Shown here piece by piece: positions 55,044-63,471 of a stretch of 64,000 nt of DNA; position 1 is the first letter of the stretch; every line of letters begins with the position of its first letter. The translations under genes and the position numbers were made by a program. The stretch lies in the NCBI GenBank assembly GCA_964410285.1, contig CAYPFR010000003.1:62001-126000 (forward strand). Direction: 5' to 3'. This DNA is from Fretibacter sp964410285 (GTDB lineage: Bacteria > Pseudomonadota > Alphaproteobacteria > Caulobacterales > Maricaulaceae). The notes under the pieces were generated by a model. The model worked only from the letters and a program-made list of their open reading frames with translations, searched no databases and was not told the DNA's origin.

Positions 55044-57155
55044 GTGAACGGCGAGCTATCTGTTCTCCCAGCCCTGCGGCAGGAGCTTTCATTACTGCCC
55101 GCGCCCCGCAGCGATGACGGGGCGCCGCGCTGGTTTTTATTCGACCCTGTCAGAAATGCTTTTCACAGCCTCTCGCGCCGCGCTGTGGACATTCTCTCGC
55201 AGTGGAAAGCCGAGCCTGTGGACGCAGCCTTGGAGCGCCTAAGGTCGTACCATCCCGATGTAGAGGAAGACGAGCTGAAAGAAATGGCGGGATTTTTATT
55301 TGCGCAAAAGCTCACGGAGTCCCCGCCGGGCGATAATCCCGAGGTCTTGGCGCGCCAAGAGGCTGCCGCGCGCAAGCCCTTCCATGAGCAATTGATTCAC
55401 AAATATCTCTTCTTTCGCATACCGCTGTTTCACCCTCAGAAATTCCTGTGCGCTACTGCGCCCTATCTGGGCTTTATGTTCAAGCCTAAAACATGGATGA
55501 TGATCGCCGCCATTGGCGGTGTTGGCCTGTTTTTCGCGGCGCGGCAATGGCAGCAATTTCTTGCAACATTTATGCATTTTTTCACCGTCGAAGGGTTTAT
55601 TTTTTACGCACTTACACTTGTCATCATCAAAGCTTTTCATGAACTTGGCCATGCCTATACGGCGCGCCATTTTGGTGCGCGCGTGCCAATTATTGGCGTA
55701 GCGTTTCTGGTAATGTTTCCGGTACTTTATACCGATACAACGGACGCTTGGCGGCTGACGGAGAAACGAAAGCGTGTGCTTATTGACGCGGGCGGAATGC
55801 TCACCGAGCTTGCAATCGCCTCAATTGCGATTTTCCTTTGGAGTTTTCTGCCAGACGGCCCCGCCCGCTCCGCCGCATTTTTCGCCGCGACTACAAGCTG
55901 GGTGTTAAGCCTGATGGTCAATCTCAATCCTTGTATGCGTTTTGACGGATATTACCTGCTCGGCGATAGTTTCGGCATTCAAAACCTGCAATCCCAAGGC
56001 TTTGAGCTTGGCCGCTGGAAAATGCGGGAGTTTCTCTTTGGCCTAGGGAGGCCCAAACCCATAGCAGCAAGTGCGCGCAAGGAGTTTGGCCTTCTTTGTT
56101 ATGCCTATGCCACATGGATTTATCGTTTTTTCCTTTTCATCGGGATTGCGCTTTTGGTGCATCACCTTTTCCCGAAAGCGCTGGGTATTGTTTTGTTTAT
56201 CATCGAAATTTCCATTTTTATCGCCCTGCCAATCTGGCGCGAGCTTAAACATTGGGGGAGCCAAGCCATGACCATTTTTACAACGCCGCGTGGACGCATA
56301 ACGCTTTTTTTACTTACTATGGCCTGCGCCGCCTTTTTCATCCCGTGGCAAAGCAAGCTTCGCGCGCCGGCCCTTCTGCGTCCGGCCTTACAAAGCGAAA
56401 TTTACCCGGCTGCACCCGCCCACATAGAGGCGATCTATGTCAAAATCGGCGATAAGGTAAAGTCAGGCGATCCCCTTATGCGCCTGCAATCACCAGCCCT
56501 GAATTTTAGCCGTGCGCAATCCCAGCAACGCATAAATATGCTCACCGCGCAGCTTAACCGAAAGGCCTCTGATCTGAACGAACGCCGCTTAAGCGCCGTG
56601 ATTGATGACGATCTGGCCGCAGAGATAATGACCTTGCGCGCAGTCGAGGCAGAGATCGCAGAGCTTACCGTGCGCGCCCCGCATGATGGCATAATAAGCA
56701 CCCTGCCAGAGGCGCTTCATGTGGGCCGCGACGTGACCGCGAGCCAGCGCCTGATGCGAGTCATTGCGCCGGGCGAATATGAATTACTCGCCCTTGCAAG
56801 CGAAGCGCACGCCGCGCGGCTCTCGGCGGGGGCAGATTTTATCTTCATAAGTGATGACGCACGCGCGCCCAAAATCACGGGCCGCCTTAGCCATCTCTCC
56901 CCCACGAGCGAAGCCGATATCACCGAGCGCATCTTAACCTCGCAGGCCGGCGGGCCTATCGCCGTGCATGAGGATAAAAGCGGGCAGCTTGTCGCCAATA
57001 GTCCCGTGTTTAAACTACGCGGGACGCCAAGCCCCACGGCCCGCCCTGCCCGCGCCCAGCGCGGCATCGCCATCATAAAAGCCAAACCCCAAAGCCCCGC
57101 CAGCGCCCTCTGGCGCAGCGTCGTAAGGGTGCTAATACGGGAAACAGATTTTTAG
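55044..57155 (+). CDS. PqqD-like/M50 site-2 protease/HlyD fusion
   Basis: 703 residues from a GTG four bases after the previous stop. About 25-92 (PRWFLFDPVRNAFHSLSRRAVDILSQW) resembles PqqD-type peptide-recognition domains. Several membrane segments follow, with the zinc motif FHELGHAYTARHFG (HExxH 199-203) and NLNPCMRFDGYYL (NPx4DG, 295-302) of family M50. About 450-660 is a HlyD-like part: YPAAPAHIEAIYVKIGDKVKSGDPLMRLQSP, a short coiled coil, then LTVRAPHDGIIS. Both M50 motifs are intact, so it should be an active membrane protease. In the proposed system it would be the inner-membrane core, recognising and perhaps trimming the giant protein. No Walker motif is seen. Confidence 0.88.
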   Translation: MNGELSVLPALRQELSLLPAPRSDDGAPRWFLFDPVRNAFHSLSRRAVDILSQWKAEPVDAALERLRSYHPDVEEDELKEMAGFLFAQKLTESPPGDNPEVLARQEAAARKPFHEQLIHKYLFFRIPLFHPQKFLCATAPYLGFMFKPKTWMMIAAIGGVGLFFAARQWQQFLATFMHFFTVEGFIFYALTLVIIKAFHELGHAYTARHFGARVPIIGVAFLVMFPVLYTDTTDAWRLTEKRKRVLIDAGGMLTELAIASIAIFLWSFLPDGPARSAAFFAATTSWVLSLMVNLNPCMRFDGYYLLGDSFGIQNLQSQGFELGRWKMREFLFGLGRPKPIAASARKEFGLLCYAYATWIYRFFLFIGIALLVHHLFPKALGIVLFIIEISIFIALPIWRELKHWGSQAMTIFTTPRGRITLFLLTMACAAFFIPWQSKLRAPALLRPALQSEIYPAAPAHIEAIYVKIGDKVKSGDPLMRLQSPALNFSRAQSQQRINMLTAQLNRKASDLNERRLSAVIDDDLAAEIMTLRAVEAEIAELTVRAPHDGIISTLPEALHVGRDVTASQRLMRVIAPGEYELLALASEAHAARLSAGADFIFISDDARAPKITGRLSHLSPTSEADITERILTSQAGGPIAVHEDKSGQLVANSPVFKLRGTPSPTARPARAQRGIAIIKAKPQSPASALWRSVVRVLIRETDF

Positions 57156-57197
57156 GCGGCTATCTTGCCTGTATCCCGGTTAAGTCGCGCTTTATGC

Positions 57198-58385
57198 CTA
57201 ATAAAACGCCTGTATCCCCGTCTGCGCGCGGCCCAAAATCAGCGCGTGAATATCGTGCGTGCCTTCATAAGTATTGACCGTCTCAAGGTTCATGGCATGT
57301 CGCAGCACATGATAGTCTTCGGAAATACCATTTCCGCCGTGAATATCGCGGGCTTCGCGGGCAATCGCCAGCGCCTTACCGCAATTATTGCGCTTCATGA
57401 GGGAAATAGATTCGGGACTATAGGCACCCTGATCCAGCGCGCGGCCAAGCGCGAGCGAGCCTTGAAGACCCAGCGTGATTTCCGTTTGCATATCCGCGAG
57501 TTTTTTCTGCACGAGCTGCGTTGCCGCGATGGGCTTACCAAAGACAATCCGCTCCAGCGCATATTCACGCGCGGCGTGCCAGCAAAATTCCGCCGCCCCC
57601 ATCGCGCCCCAGCTAATGCCGTAGCGCGCTTTATTTAGGCAAGAAAACGGCCCGCGCAGTCCTTTGACATTTGGCAGTAGATTTTCCTTTGGCACGAAAC
57701 ACTCATCAAACGCCAGCTCGCCCGTGATTGACGCCCGCAAGGACAGCTTGCCTTTAATCTCGGGCGCGGAAAATCCTTTCATACCGCGCTCAATAATAAA
57801 GCCGCGAATAGCGCCATCTAGCTTTGCCCAAACCACAGCAATATCGGCGACAGGCGCATTGGTGATCCACATCTTAGCACCATTAAGAACATAGCCGCCA
57901 TCTACCGCATGGGCCGAGGTCCGCATCGCGCCCGGATCAGACCCGCCGTCAGTTTCCGTTAGCCCGAAGCAGCCAATATGCTCACCGCTGGCAAGCTTAG
58001 GTAGATATTTTTTCTTTTGCGCCTCAGAGCCAAAGGCCTCTATGGGATACATCACAAGAGAGCTTTGGACAGACATCATAGAACGGTAGCCGCTATCGAT
58101 GCGCTCAACTTCGCGCGCGACAAGGCCGTAAACTACATGGCTTGCGCCAATGCCGCCGTAAGATTCGTCTACCATCGCGCCGAGCAGGCCCAGCTCTCCC
58201 ATTTCGGAAAAAATTTCGCGGTCAAAGCGCTCCTCGCGGTTCGCCGAGATCACGCGCGGCAGAAGCTGATCCGTGCAATAGCCCCGCGCCATATCCCGGA
58301 TCATGCGCTCATCCTCCGAGAGTTGCTCTTCCAAAAACAACGGGTCCGCCCAGCGGTGGGTCATCTCCATATTATAATCTGCCAT
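57198..58385 (-). CDS. gcdH: Glutaryl-CoA dehydrogenase-like acyl-CoA dehydrogenase
   Basis: 395 residues. FAD enzyme oxidising and decarboxylating glutaryl-CoA to crotonyl-CoA in lysine and tryptophan breakdown. Segments: YGGIGASHVVYGLVAREVERIDSGYRSMMSVQSSLVMYPI, CFGLTETDGGSDPGAM, KMWITNAPVADIAVVWAK, RYGISWGAMGAAEFC, and the catalytic Glu374 in NTYEGTHDIHALILG. These are typical of GcdH rather than other acyl-CoA dehydrogenases. It is the last gene of a run with the same strand as astA, E1 and the acyltransferase, 44 bases after the latter. Confidence 0.9.
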   Translation of the reverse strand: MADYNMEMTHRWADPLFLEEQLSEDERMIRDMARGYCTDQLLPRVISANREERFDREIFSEMGELGLLGAMVDESYGGIGASHVVYGLVAREVERIDSGYRSMMSVQSSLVMYPIEAFGSEAQKKKYLPKLASGEHIGCFGLTETDGGSDPGAMRTSAHAVDGGYVLNGAKMWITNAPVADIAVVWAKLDGAIRGFIIERGMKGFSAPEIKGKLSLRASITGELAFDECFVPKENLLPNVKGLRGPFSCLNKARYGISWGAMGAAEFCWHAAREYALERIVFGKPIAATQLVQKKLADMQTEITLGLQGSLALGRALDQGAYSPESISLMKRNNCGKALAIAREARDIHGGNGISEDYHVLRHAMNLETVNTYEGTHDIHALILGRAQTGIQAFY

Positions 58386-58429
58386 AATCTAACCTATCCA
58401 TTATTCGCTTAAGTTTATGCGTCACATGC

Positions 58430-59458
58430 CTATTCCGCCGCAAGTGCGCGCTGATCTTCTCGCCCCATTGAAATAATCAGCGGGGCCTTGCGGTTTCGCT
58501 TTTGGAAATCCGCCTTGCCAGATAACCCCCGCCAGTTCATCGCAATGAGGCTTTGCGCCGTTGGCGCGCCCATGGTACCGCCCGGCCCCAGCACAATAAA
58601 CACATCGGGCGCGAATTCCTTAGCCGCAACCTGCACCGCGCGGGTAAAATCATAACTATCTTCGATCTGCCGCCCAAGCGTATAACGATAAAGCGCCATT
58701 ATATCTGTACTTGGCCCGCTCCAAATATTGCCTTGGCCGTCAATCAAAGGAAGTTTCGGACGCGCAAACATATGCGGCCCAAAGGCCGATTGTGCGAGCG
58801 CGGGAATATGGCCAAGCTGCGGGCTGTGAAACGCACTATGCCCCCGAAGGCGTAGCGGGAAATTACCGTCCTTGGGCAACTCTGACATGAGGTATCGCAA
58901 TCCGCGGTCCCCGCCAGCAAAGACATGCATCCCGCCCAAATGAATTGATGTCGAGAGGGTTAAATCGCCGATCATAGAAAGCGCGTTATCGATCGCCTTT
59001 TGGCGTTTTTCGCTGGGCGTCCAATCCTCGTCAACGGCGGGATAGACGACCTGCCCGCCTGTGCCATGTTCTGTCATGATTTGGCCCATGCCGTTCACAA
59101 GCCGCGCCCCGTCTTCTAGGGAAAGCGCGCCCCCAGCCGCCAGCGAGAGATACCAGCCCATGCTATTGCCCGTGACGGCTATGATCTCATATTTATCACG
59201 GTTGATCGCCATAAAGTCCGCCATAGCGCAGCCATAAATCAACAGAGAGGCATTCTCCCCGCCGCCGTGCAGCTTGCTGGAGTAAGGCTCTGTCCCGTCC
59301 AGTACAGAGATTGGGATTTGCCCCGCCGCTACCCGCACGCCATCCAGCATCGCTATAAATTCGGACCTGCCCGCGTGATGACGCAAGAGATAGCCAAGCT
59401 CAGGCGCATTATAAGTTCCGCGCCCCGGACAGATGATCACGGCTGTTTGTTTGCTCAT
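58430..59458 (-). CDS. FabD-like acyltransferase (malonyl-CoA transacylase family)
   Basis: 342 residues. CPGRGTYNAPELGYL opens like acyltransferase domains. The nucleophile elbow is VTGNSMGWYLSL (GxSxG as GNSMG), and LRGHSAFHSPQLG has the histidine. It is not a standard FabD: the GQGAQ start and GHSLGE elbow are replaced. It transfers an acyl group, probably between CoA and a carrier. The 4-base overlap with the E1 gene suggests a joint role with the acyl group made by E1. Confidence 0.7.
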   Translation of the reverse strand: MSKQTAVIICPGRGTYNAPELGYLLRHHAGRSEFIAMLDGVRVAAGQIPISVLDGTEPYSSKLHGGGENASLLIYGCAMADFMAINRDKYEIIAVTGNSMGWYLSLAAGGALSLEDGARLVNGMGQIMTEHGTGGQVVYPAVDEDWTPSEKRQKAIDNALSMIGDLTLSTSIHLGGMHVFAGGDRGLRYLMSELPKDGNFPLRLRGHSAFHSPQLGHIPALAQSAFGPHMFARPKLPLIDGQGNIWSGPSTDIMALYRYTLGRQIEDSYDFTRAVQVAAKEFAPDVFIVLGPGGTMGAPTAQSLIAMNWRGLSGKADFQKRNRKAPLIISMGREDQRALAAE

Positions 59459-61647
59459 GATACCATCGCCTTTGCCGCCGCTGTAATATCATCTACGGAT
59501 GGCATGACCTGATAGGCGGCATTGCCTAGCGGAATAAAACTGTCTTGGCCTGTCACGCGTGAAATTGGCACGGTTATGCCCGCCTGCATGAAGCGCGCTA
59601 TAAGTTCTTCGGACAGGCTACCAGAGCGGCGACATTCATCCACAATCAGAATGTTCTCGCACCCCTGAACTGCGCCCAAAATCGCTTCCATGGGCAGAGG
59701 GGAAAGCCAGCGTATATCAATGATCCTAAGATCAATTTCAGCCAGATTTTCCTCTGATTTACGTGCGAGGTAATGGCCATTCCCATAGGTCAATATGGCC
59801 AATTGCCTACCATCTCCGTGTTGCCCTATTTCGCCAAAGGCAATTTTTTCGTCTTGTTGCGGCGGGATATATTCGCCGGCCCAGCCTTTATCGCCTTCAT
59901 GTAAATCCACTGTGCCATAGAGCGCGATAGGCTCCAGAAATACCACAACGCGGCGCTCAACATGGGCAAGGCGCACGCATTCACGCAGCATTTTCCGCGC
60001 ATCATCGCCGCGGCTTGGGCAGGCCAGAATGAGGCCCGGTATATCGCGCAAGACGGCCACGCTATTATCGTTATGAAAATGCCCGCCAAAGCCGCGCTGA
60101 TAGCCAAGGCCGGCTATTCTAATCACCATAGGATTGGTAAATTGCCCGTTTGAAAAAAAGGCCAAAGTTGCCGCTTCGCCCCTGATCTGGTCCTCTGCAT
60201 TATGAAGATAAGCAAGGAATTGAATTTCGGGAATAGGTATAAATCCGTTATGTGCCGCGCCGATGGCAAGACCCAAAATGGTTTGCTCATCTAGCAGCGT
60301 ATCTTGCACGCGCCGAGGCCCGAAGGTTTTAAGAAGGTCCAGCGTTACCCCGTAAACCCCGCCTTTGCGGGCCACATCTTCGCCGAAGACGAGCGTGTTT
60401 TCAAATGTCAGTAATATCTCCGCAAGCGTTTTGTTTATCTGCTTTTTGAGAGGAAGGCTCCGCCCGTTGCGGCCGCAGCCTATCGCCTCAAGTGCCTGTT
60501 GAGTGGGCAACGGCGGAGCGGAGCGGTGCTCCCCGCCTGTGATCGGTGCCATGATCTCTTTTGCCGTTTCAAGTTTCGGGCGGGTGAAGACATCTTGGGC
60601 AATACGTTCAATACGGGCCGCCATATCGCCATAGGCCTGCAATATGTCGTCGCGGCTCATATGACCCATGGCCCGCAAATAGCTAACGGTTTTGAGCAGC
60701 GGATCGCGCGCTTCACGGGCCTCGATTTCGGAGACAGCTGAATATTTGGCCTCTATATCCGCGCCGGCGTGCCCCATCAGGCGAACGGTTTTCATATGAA
60801 GAAATACAGGGCGGCGGCGGCGGCGCGCATATTCGGTCGCCTCCCTAGCCCCGCGCAGTGCGTGTGTTATATCTGTGCCGTCGCAATAAATATAATGCAG
60901 TCCCGGCCGCTGGCTATAGTTGGCCTTTATCCATCCGCGCGGCGTGCGAACAGAAATTCCGATATCATTATCTTCGCAAATAAATACCAAGGGCATAGGG
61001 GAACCTTGATAGGCCGCCCAGCTCGCGGCATTAATCGCGCCTTGAGCGGTGGAATGATTAGAAGACGCGTCCCCAAAGCTGCATAAGACAATACTATCCT
61101 TTGGAAGCTCGCCCCCAAACCCTGCGGCTGCGCCGCCGCTTTCTCCGCTCGGCGCTATCAGGCAAAGGCTATGGGCGGCGCCGACCGCTTTGGGCAAATG
61201 GCTAGCAATTGTGCTGGTTTGCGGCGGGGTGAAAATATCGGCCCCGCCAAGAACTTTGTGGCGTCCGCCCGAGACGGGATCCTCAGATGAGGCGGCAAAT
61301 GACAAAATCATATCATACAGCGGGCTAGAGCCGTTCAAGGCCTTTCGTCTTTGGAGACAAAACGCCGCGTCGCGGTAGTGCAGAAACGCTAAATCATCAG
61401 CGCGCGAAGCCACCGCGACTGCGGCCATGCCGTCATGACCGGAGCTCCCAATAGAGTAAAACGTCTGCCCCTTTGTGCGCCGCGCCATTAAATCAAGGTG
61501 GCGGGTCATTAATTGGGTCTCGAACAAATCGGCGAGTAATTCCGGCGAAATACTCGGGGCTTTAACTTTTGGCAAATCCTCCGATTTCACCCGCGCTCGA
61601 AAAGCTGCGTCGATCGCGGCGGCGCGGTTAAAATGATTGGGCGTCAT
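59455..61647 (-). CDS. Fused 2-oxoacid dehydrogenase E1 alpha-beta
   Basis: 730 residues. The first 350 are an E1-alpha: ETQLMTRHLDLMARR, HYRDAAF and the thiamine diphosphate motif CSFGDASSNHSTAQGAINAAS. The rest is an E1-beta: TLVFGEDVARKGGVYGVT, LDEQTILGLAIGAAHNGFIPIPEIQFLAYLHNAEDQIRGEAA, and a C-terminal transketolase domain. Such fused E1 proteins oxidatively decarboxylate branched-chain or other 2-oxoacids with an E2 encoded elsewhere. No E2 or E3 is in this window. It overlaps astA by 4 bases and the acyltransferase by 4 bases. Confidence 0.88.
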   Translation of the reverse strand: MTPNHFNRAAAIDAAFRARVKSEDLPKVKAPSISPELLADLFETQLMTRHLDLMARRTKGQTFYSIGSSGHDGMAAVAVASRADDLAFLHYRDAAFCLQRRKALNGSSPLYDMILSFAASSEDPVSGGRHKVLGGADIFTPPQTSTIASHLPKAVGAAHSLCLIAPSGESGGAAAGFGGELPKDSIVLCSFGDASSNHSTAQGAINAASWAAYQGSPMPLVFICEDNDIGISVRTPRGWIKANYSQRPGLHYIYCDGTDITHALRGAREATEYARRRRRPVFLHMKTVRLMGHAGADIEAKYSAVSEIEAREARDPLLKTVSYLRAMGHMSRDDILQAYGDMAARIERIAQDVFTRPKLETAKEIMAPITGGEHRSAPPLPTQQALEAIGCGRNGRSLPLKKQINKTLAEILLTFENTLVFGEDVARKGGVYGVTLDLLKTFGPRRVQDTLLDEQTILGLAIGAAHNGFIPIPEIQFLAYLHNAEDQIRGEAATLAFFSNGQFTNPMVIRIAGLGYQRGFGGHFHNDNSVAVLRDIPGLILACPSRGDDARKMLRECVRLAHVERRVVVFLEPIALYGTVDLHEGDKGWAGEYIPPQQDEKIAFGEIGQHGDGRQLAILTYGNGHYLARKSEENLAEIDLRIIDIRWLSPLPMEAILGAVQGCENILIVDECRRSGSLSEELIARFMQAGITVPISRVTGQDSFIPLGNAAYQVMPSVDDITAAAKAMVS

Positions 61648-62753
61648 GACCGGCCCGCTATGCGGCGTGCCTGTGCCCGTCCGGACCGATGCCTATCCGG
61701 CCCAGATGATGGACCGGAATTCGGCGACATCTGTTTTGACCGCTGTCTGGGGTCTTGCCAAACCCGCAGCGGCGCGCCGGCCTCAACCCCCAGAGCATCA
61801 AGCGCGGCTTCCGGCATCAATATACCATGATCAAGCTTGGCAGCGGGCGTTACCACTGCGCGAAAATCGGCGACGAGGCCCGTGCTAATCAGGCTTTCCT
61901 GCGCGTCAATCAAATGTGCCGCCGACAGACATGACATAGTTTGGCTCTGCATTGTTGTGCGAATTGTATCCCTATGGACCGACATGATGGGCCCCGCATC
62001 AAACAGATCAATTGTGCCTGAAAAAATAAAGCCTTCACTTTGGAGTAAGCGCATTGCGCCAATCCCGGTCGGATGCGGCTGAGCGAGAGACATTTTGACT
62101 TCAATCGGAAAATCATGGACGGGCACATCGCCAATCGGGACAATATCACCCAGCGCCAAAGGATTTCGGTCATAATATTCCGCATCCGCTTCAAGGAAAG
62201 TTTGATCAAGCTTATATTCAAACAAATGATCGTAAAGCGGGCTTCCCTCTTTGCCGCAGATTCCGCGTAGTTCAGCAATGATCATATCGCCAAAGCGCCA
62301 AGGTTCCGCGCTGATCAGATGGTAACGTACTTTGGCCAAATATCTACCAAGTCCGGTATCGCGGTAATCCGGGTGAAGGAAAAGCGAGCCAACTTCTGTT
62401 GCGCCCTTAAAGCGGGAGGACGCCCGAAGCACTTGGTTTTCGCCGTCCCCAACCAAATCAAAGTTGATAAACGGACTTTCGATTCCGATTTGGGTTTTCA
62501 CCGCCGAGCAGCCAATGAGCTTGCCCGCCTTTAGCGTAAACATGCCCAGTAAATATTTATGCGGTTTTGAAATCGGCTCCATTCCGGCAAAACTGCGCTC
62601 GGAGGAGGCTATATAATCTTTCAGGAAATCAAGACGCGGCTGAAGACTTGAGAGTCCGCCGCTGCTTTGCGTTATCATATCAAGTAAGGCCGGCGCATCT
62701 TCCATTACGATGGGACGAATAAGAAAGCAGCCTATTTCTGTTTGGTTTGACAA
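61644..62753 (-). CDS. astA: Arginine N-succinyltransferase-like protein
   Basis: 369 residues. It transfers succinyl from succinyl-CoA to arginine, the first step of the AST route. Matching segments: FLIRPIVMEDAPALLDM, FKGATEVGSLFLHPDYRDTGLGRYLAKVRY, ELRGICGKEGSPLYDHLF, and QPHPTGIGAMRLLQSEGF. The TTG at 62753 gives the right N-terminus and has GGGGAT upstream; no ATG fits. The last 35 residues are basic and look like an added tail. No astB, C, D or E is nearby. Divergent from an Lrp/AsnC gene. Confidence 0.85.
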   Translation of the reverse strand: MSNQTEIGCFLIRPIVMEDAPALLDMITQSSGGLSSLQPRLDFLKDYIASSERSFAGMEPISKPHKYLLGMFTLKAGKLIGCSAVKTQIGIESPFINFDLVGDGENQVLRASSRFKGATEVGSLFLHPDYRDTGLGRYLAKVRYHLISAEPWRFGDMIIAELRGICGKEGSPLYDHLFEYKLDQTFLEADAEYYDRNPLALGDIVPIGDVPVHDFPIEVKMSLAQPHPTGIGAMRLLQSEGFIFSGTIDLFDAGPIMSVHRDTIRTTMQSQTMSCLSAAHLIDAQESLISTGLVADFRAVVTPAAKLDHGILMPEAALDALGVEAGAPLRVWQDPRQRSKQMSPNSGPSSGPDRHRSGRAQARRIAGRS

Positions 62754-62788
62754 GTAAATCTGATCCCCAACGAGTTTAACCCCAAATC

Positions 62789-62915
62789 TAGGCGGCTTGA
62801 CGGCAAATGTTTGGCGTTCGTGATTTAAATATGCCTGATTTGCCGCCTAAGCTGTAGGGACAATCTGCGCAAAATCATGTATATTTTTAGTCAATTTGAT
62901 GTTAAATTTGCGCAA
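62789..62915. promoter_or_regulatory. Divergent control region between astA and Lrp gene
   Basis: TAGGCGGC (62789-62796) and GCCGCCTA (62842-62849) are inverse copies 45 bases apart. A palindrome TTGCGCAA lies at 62908-62915, with a related TGCGCAAAA at 62866-62874. Lrp/AsnC proteins bind several spaced sites, so these are reasonable candidates. Confidence 0.45.
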
Positions 62916-62932
62916 TTCGGGATTTTGATAAC

Positions 62933-63364
62933 ATGCGATTAACCTTTAAAGATCAGCAGCTCCTTGGCGCGCTTCGCGGGAATGCACGCGCCAGTACAAC
63001 GCAAATTGCCAAATCTCTCGGGCTATCACGCTCGACCGTGCAAAAACGGCTGGAGCGCCTTGAGAGCGAGGGCGTAATTGAGGGCTATAGCGTACAGCTC
63101 TCCTCGCAATATCTCGATCAGGAAATCAAAGCCCATGTTATGGTCACGGTGGAGCCCCGGGCCACCGATGCGATAATTGGTGAGATGCGGGCACTCACAG
63201 CAGTGCGCGCGGTCTACTCCGTCTCCGGCCCCTATGATTTGGTGGTCGAGTTGGCAGCCTTGTCGGTTACAGCGCTTGATAAGGTCATTGACACCATCAT
63301 CGCCATTAAGGGCGTGGAGCGCACAGTGTCCTCGGTGATCTTAAGTACGCGCCTGAAACGCTAG
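62933..63364 (+). CDS. Lrp/AsnC-family regulator
   Basis: 143 residues. N-terminal winged helix (LLGALRGNARASTTQIAKSLGLSRSTVQKRLERLESEGVIEGYSV) and a C-terminal RAM effector domain with VRAVYSVSGPYDLVVELA. Such regulators respond to amino acids and often control a divergent catabolic operon; here that is astA-E1-acyltransferase-gcdH. The ATG at 62933 has a poor ribosome site but matches the family start. Confidence 0.9.
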   Translation: MRLTFKDQQLLGALRGNARASTTQIAKSLGLSRSTVQKRLERLESEGVIEGYSVQLSSQYLDQEIKAHVMVTVEPRATDAIIGEMRALTAVRAVYSVSGPYDLVVELAALSVTALDKVIDTIIAIKGVERTVSSVILSTRLKR

Positions 63365-63471
63365 AATATGCCGGGTCAAGGGGTTTGGGGAGCTCCCAAC
63401 TCTCGAAGACATCAACTGTATTTGTTGGTTTGTGTATTTGACTTTTTGGGGCCAGACTCTAGACCAGAGCT

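Noticed and set aside
55044..57155. Simple efflux pump membrane fusion protein
   Set aside because: Intact HExxH and NPx4DG motifs within membrane segments show an M50 protease core as well as the HlyD part.
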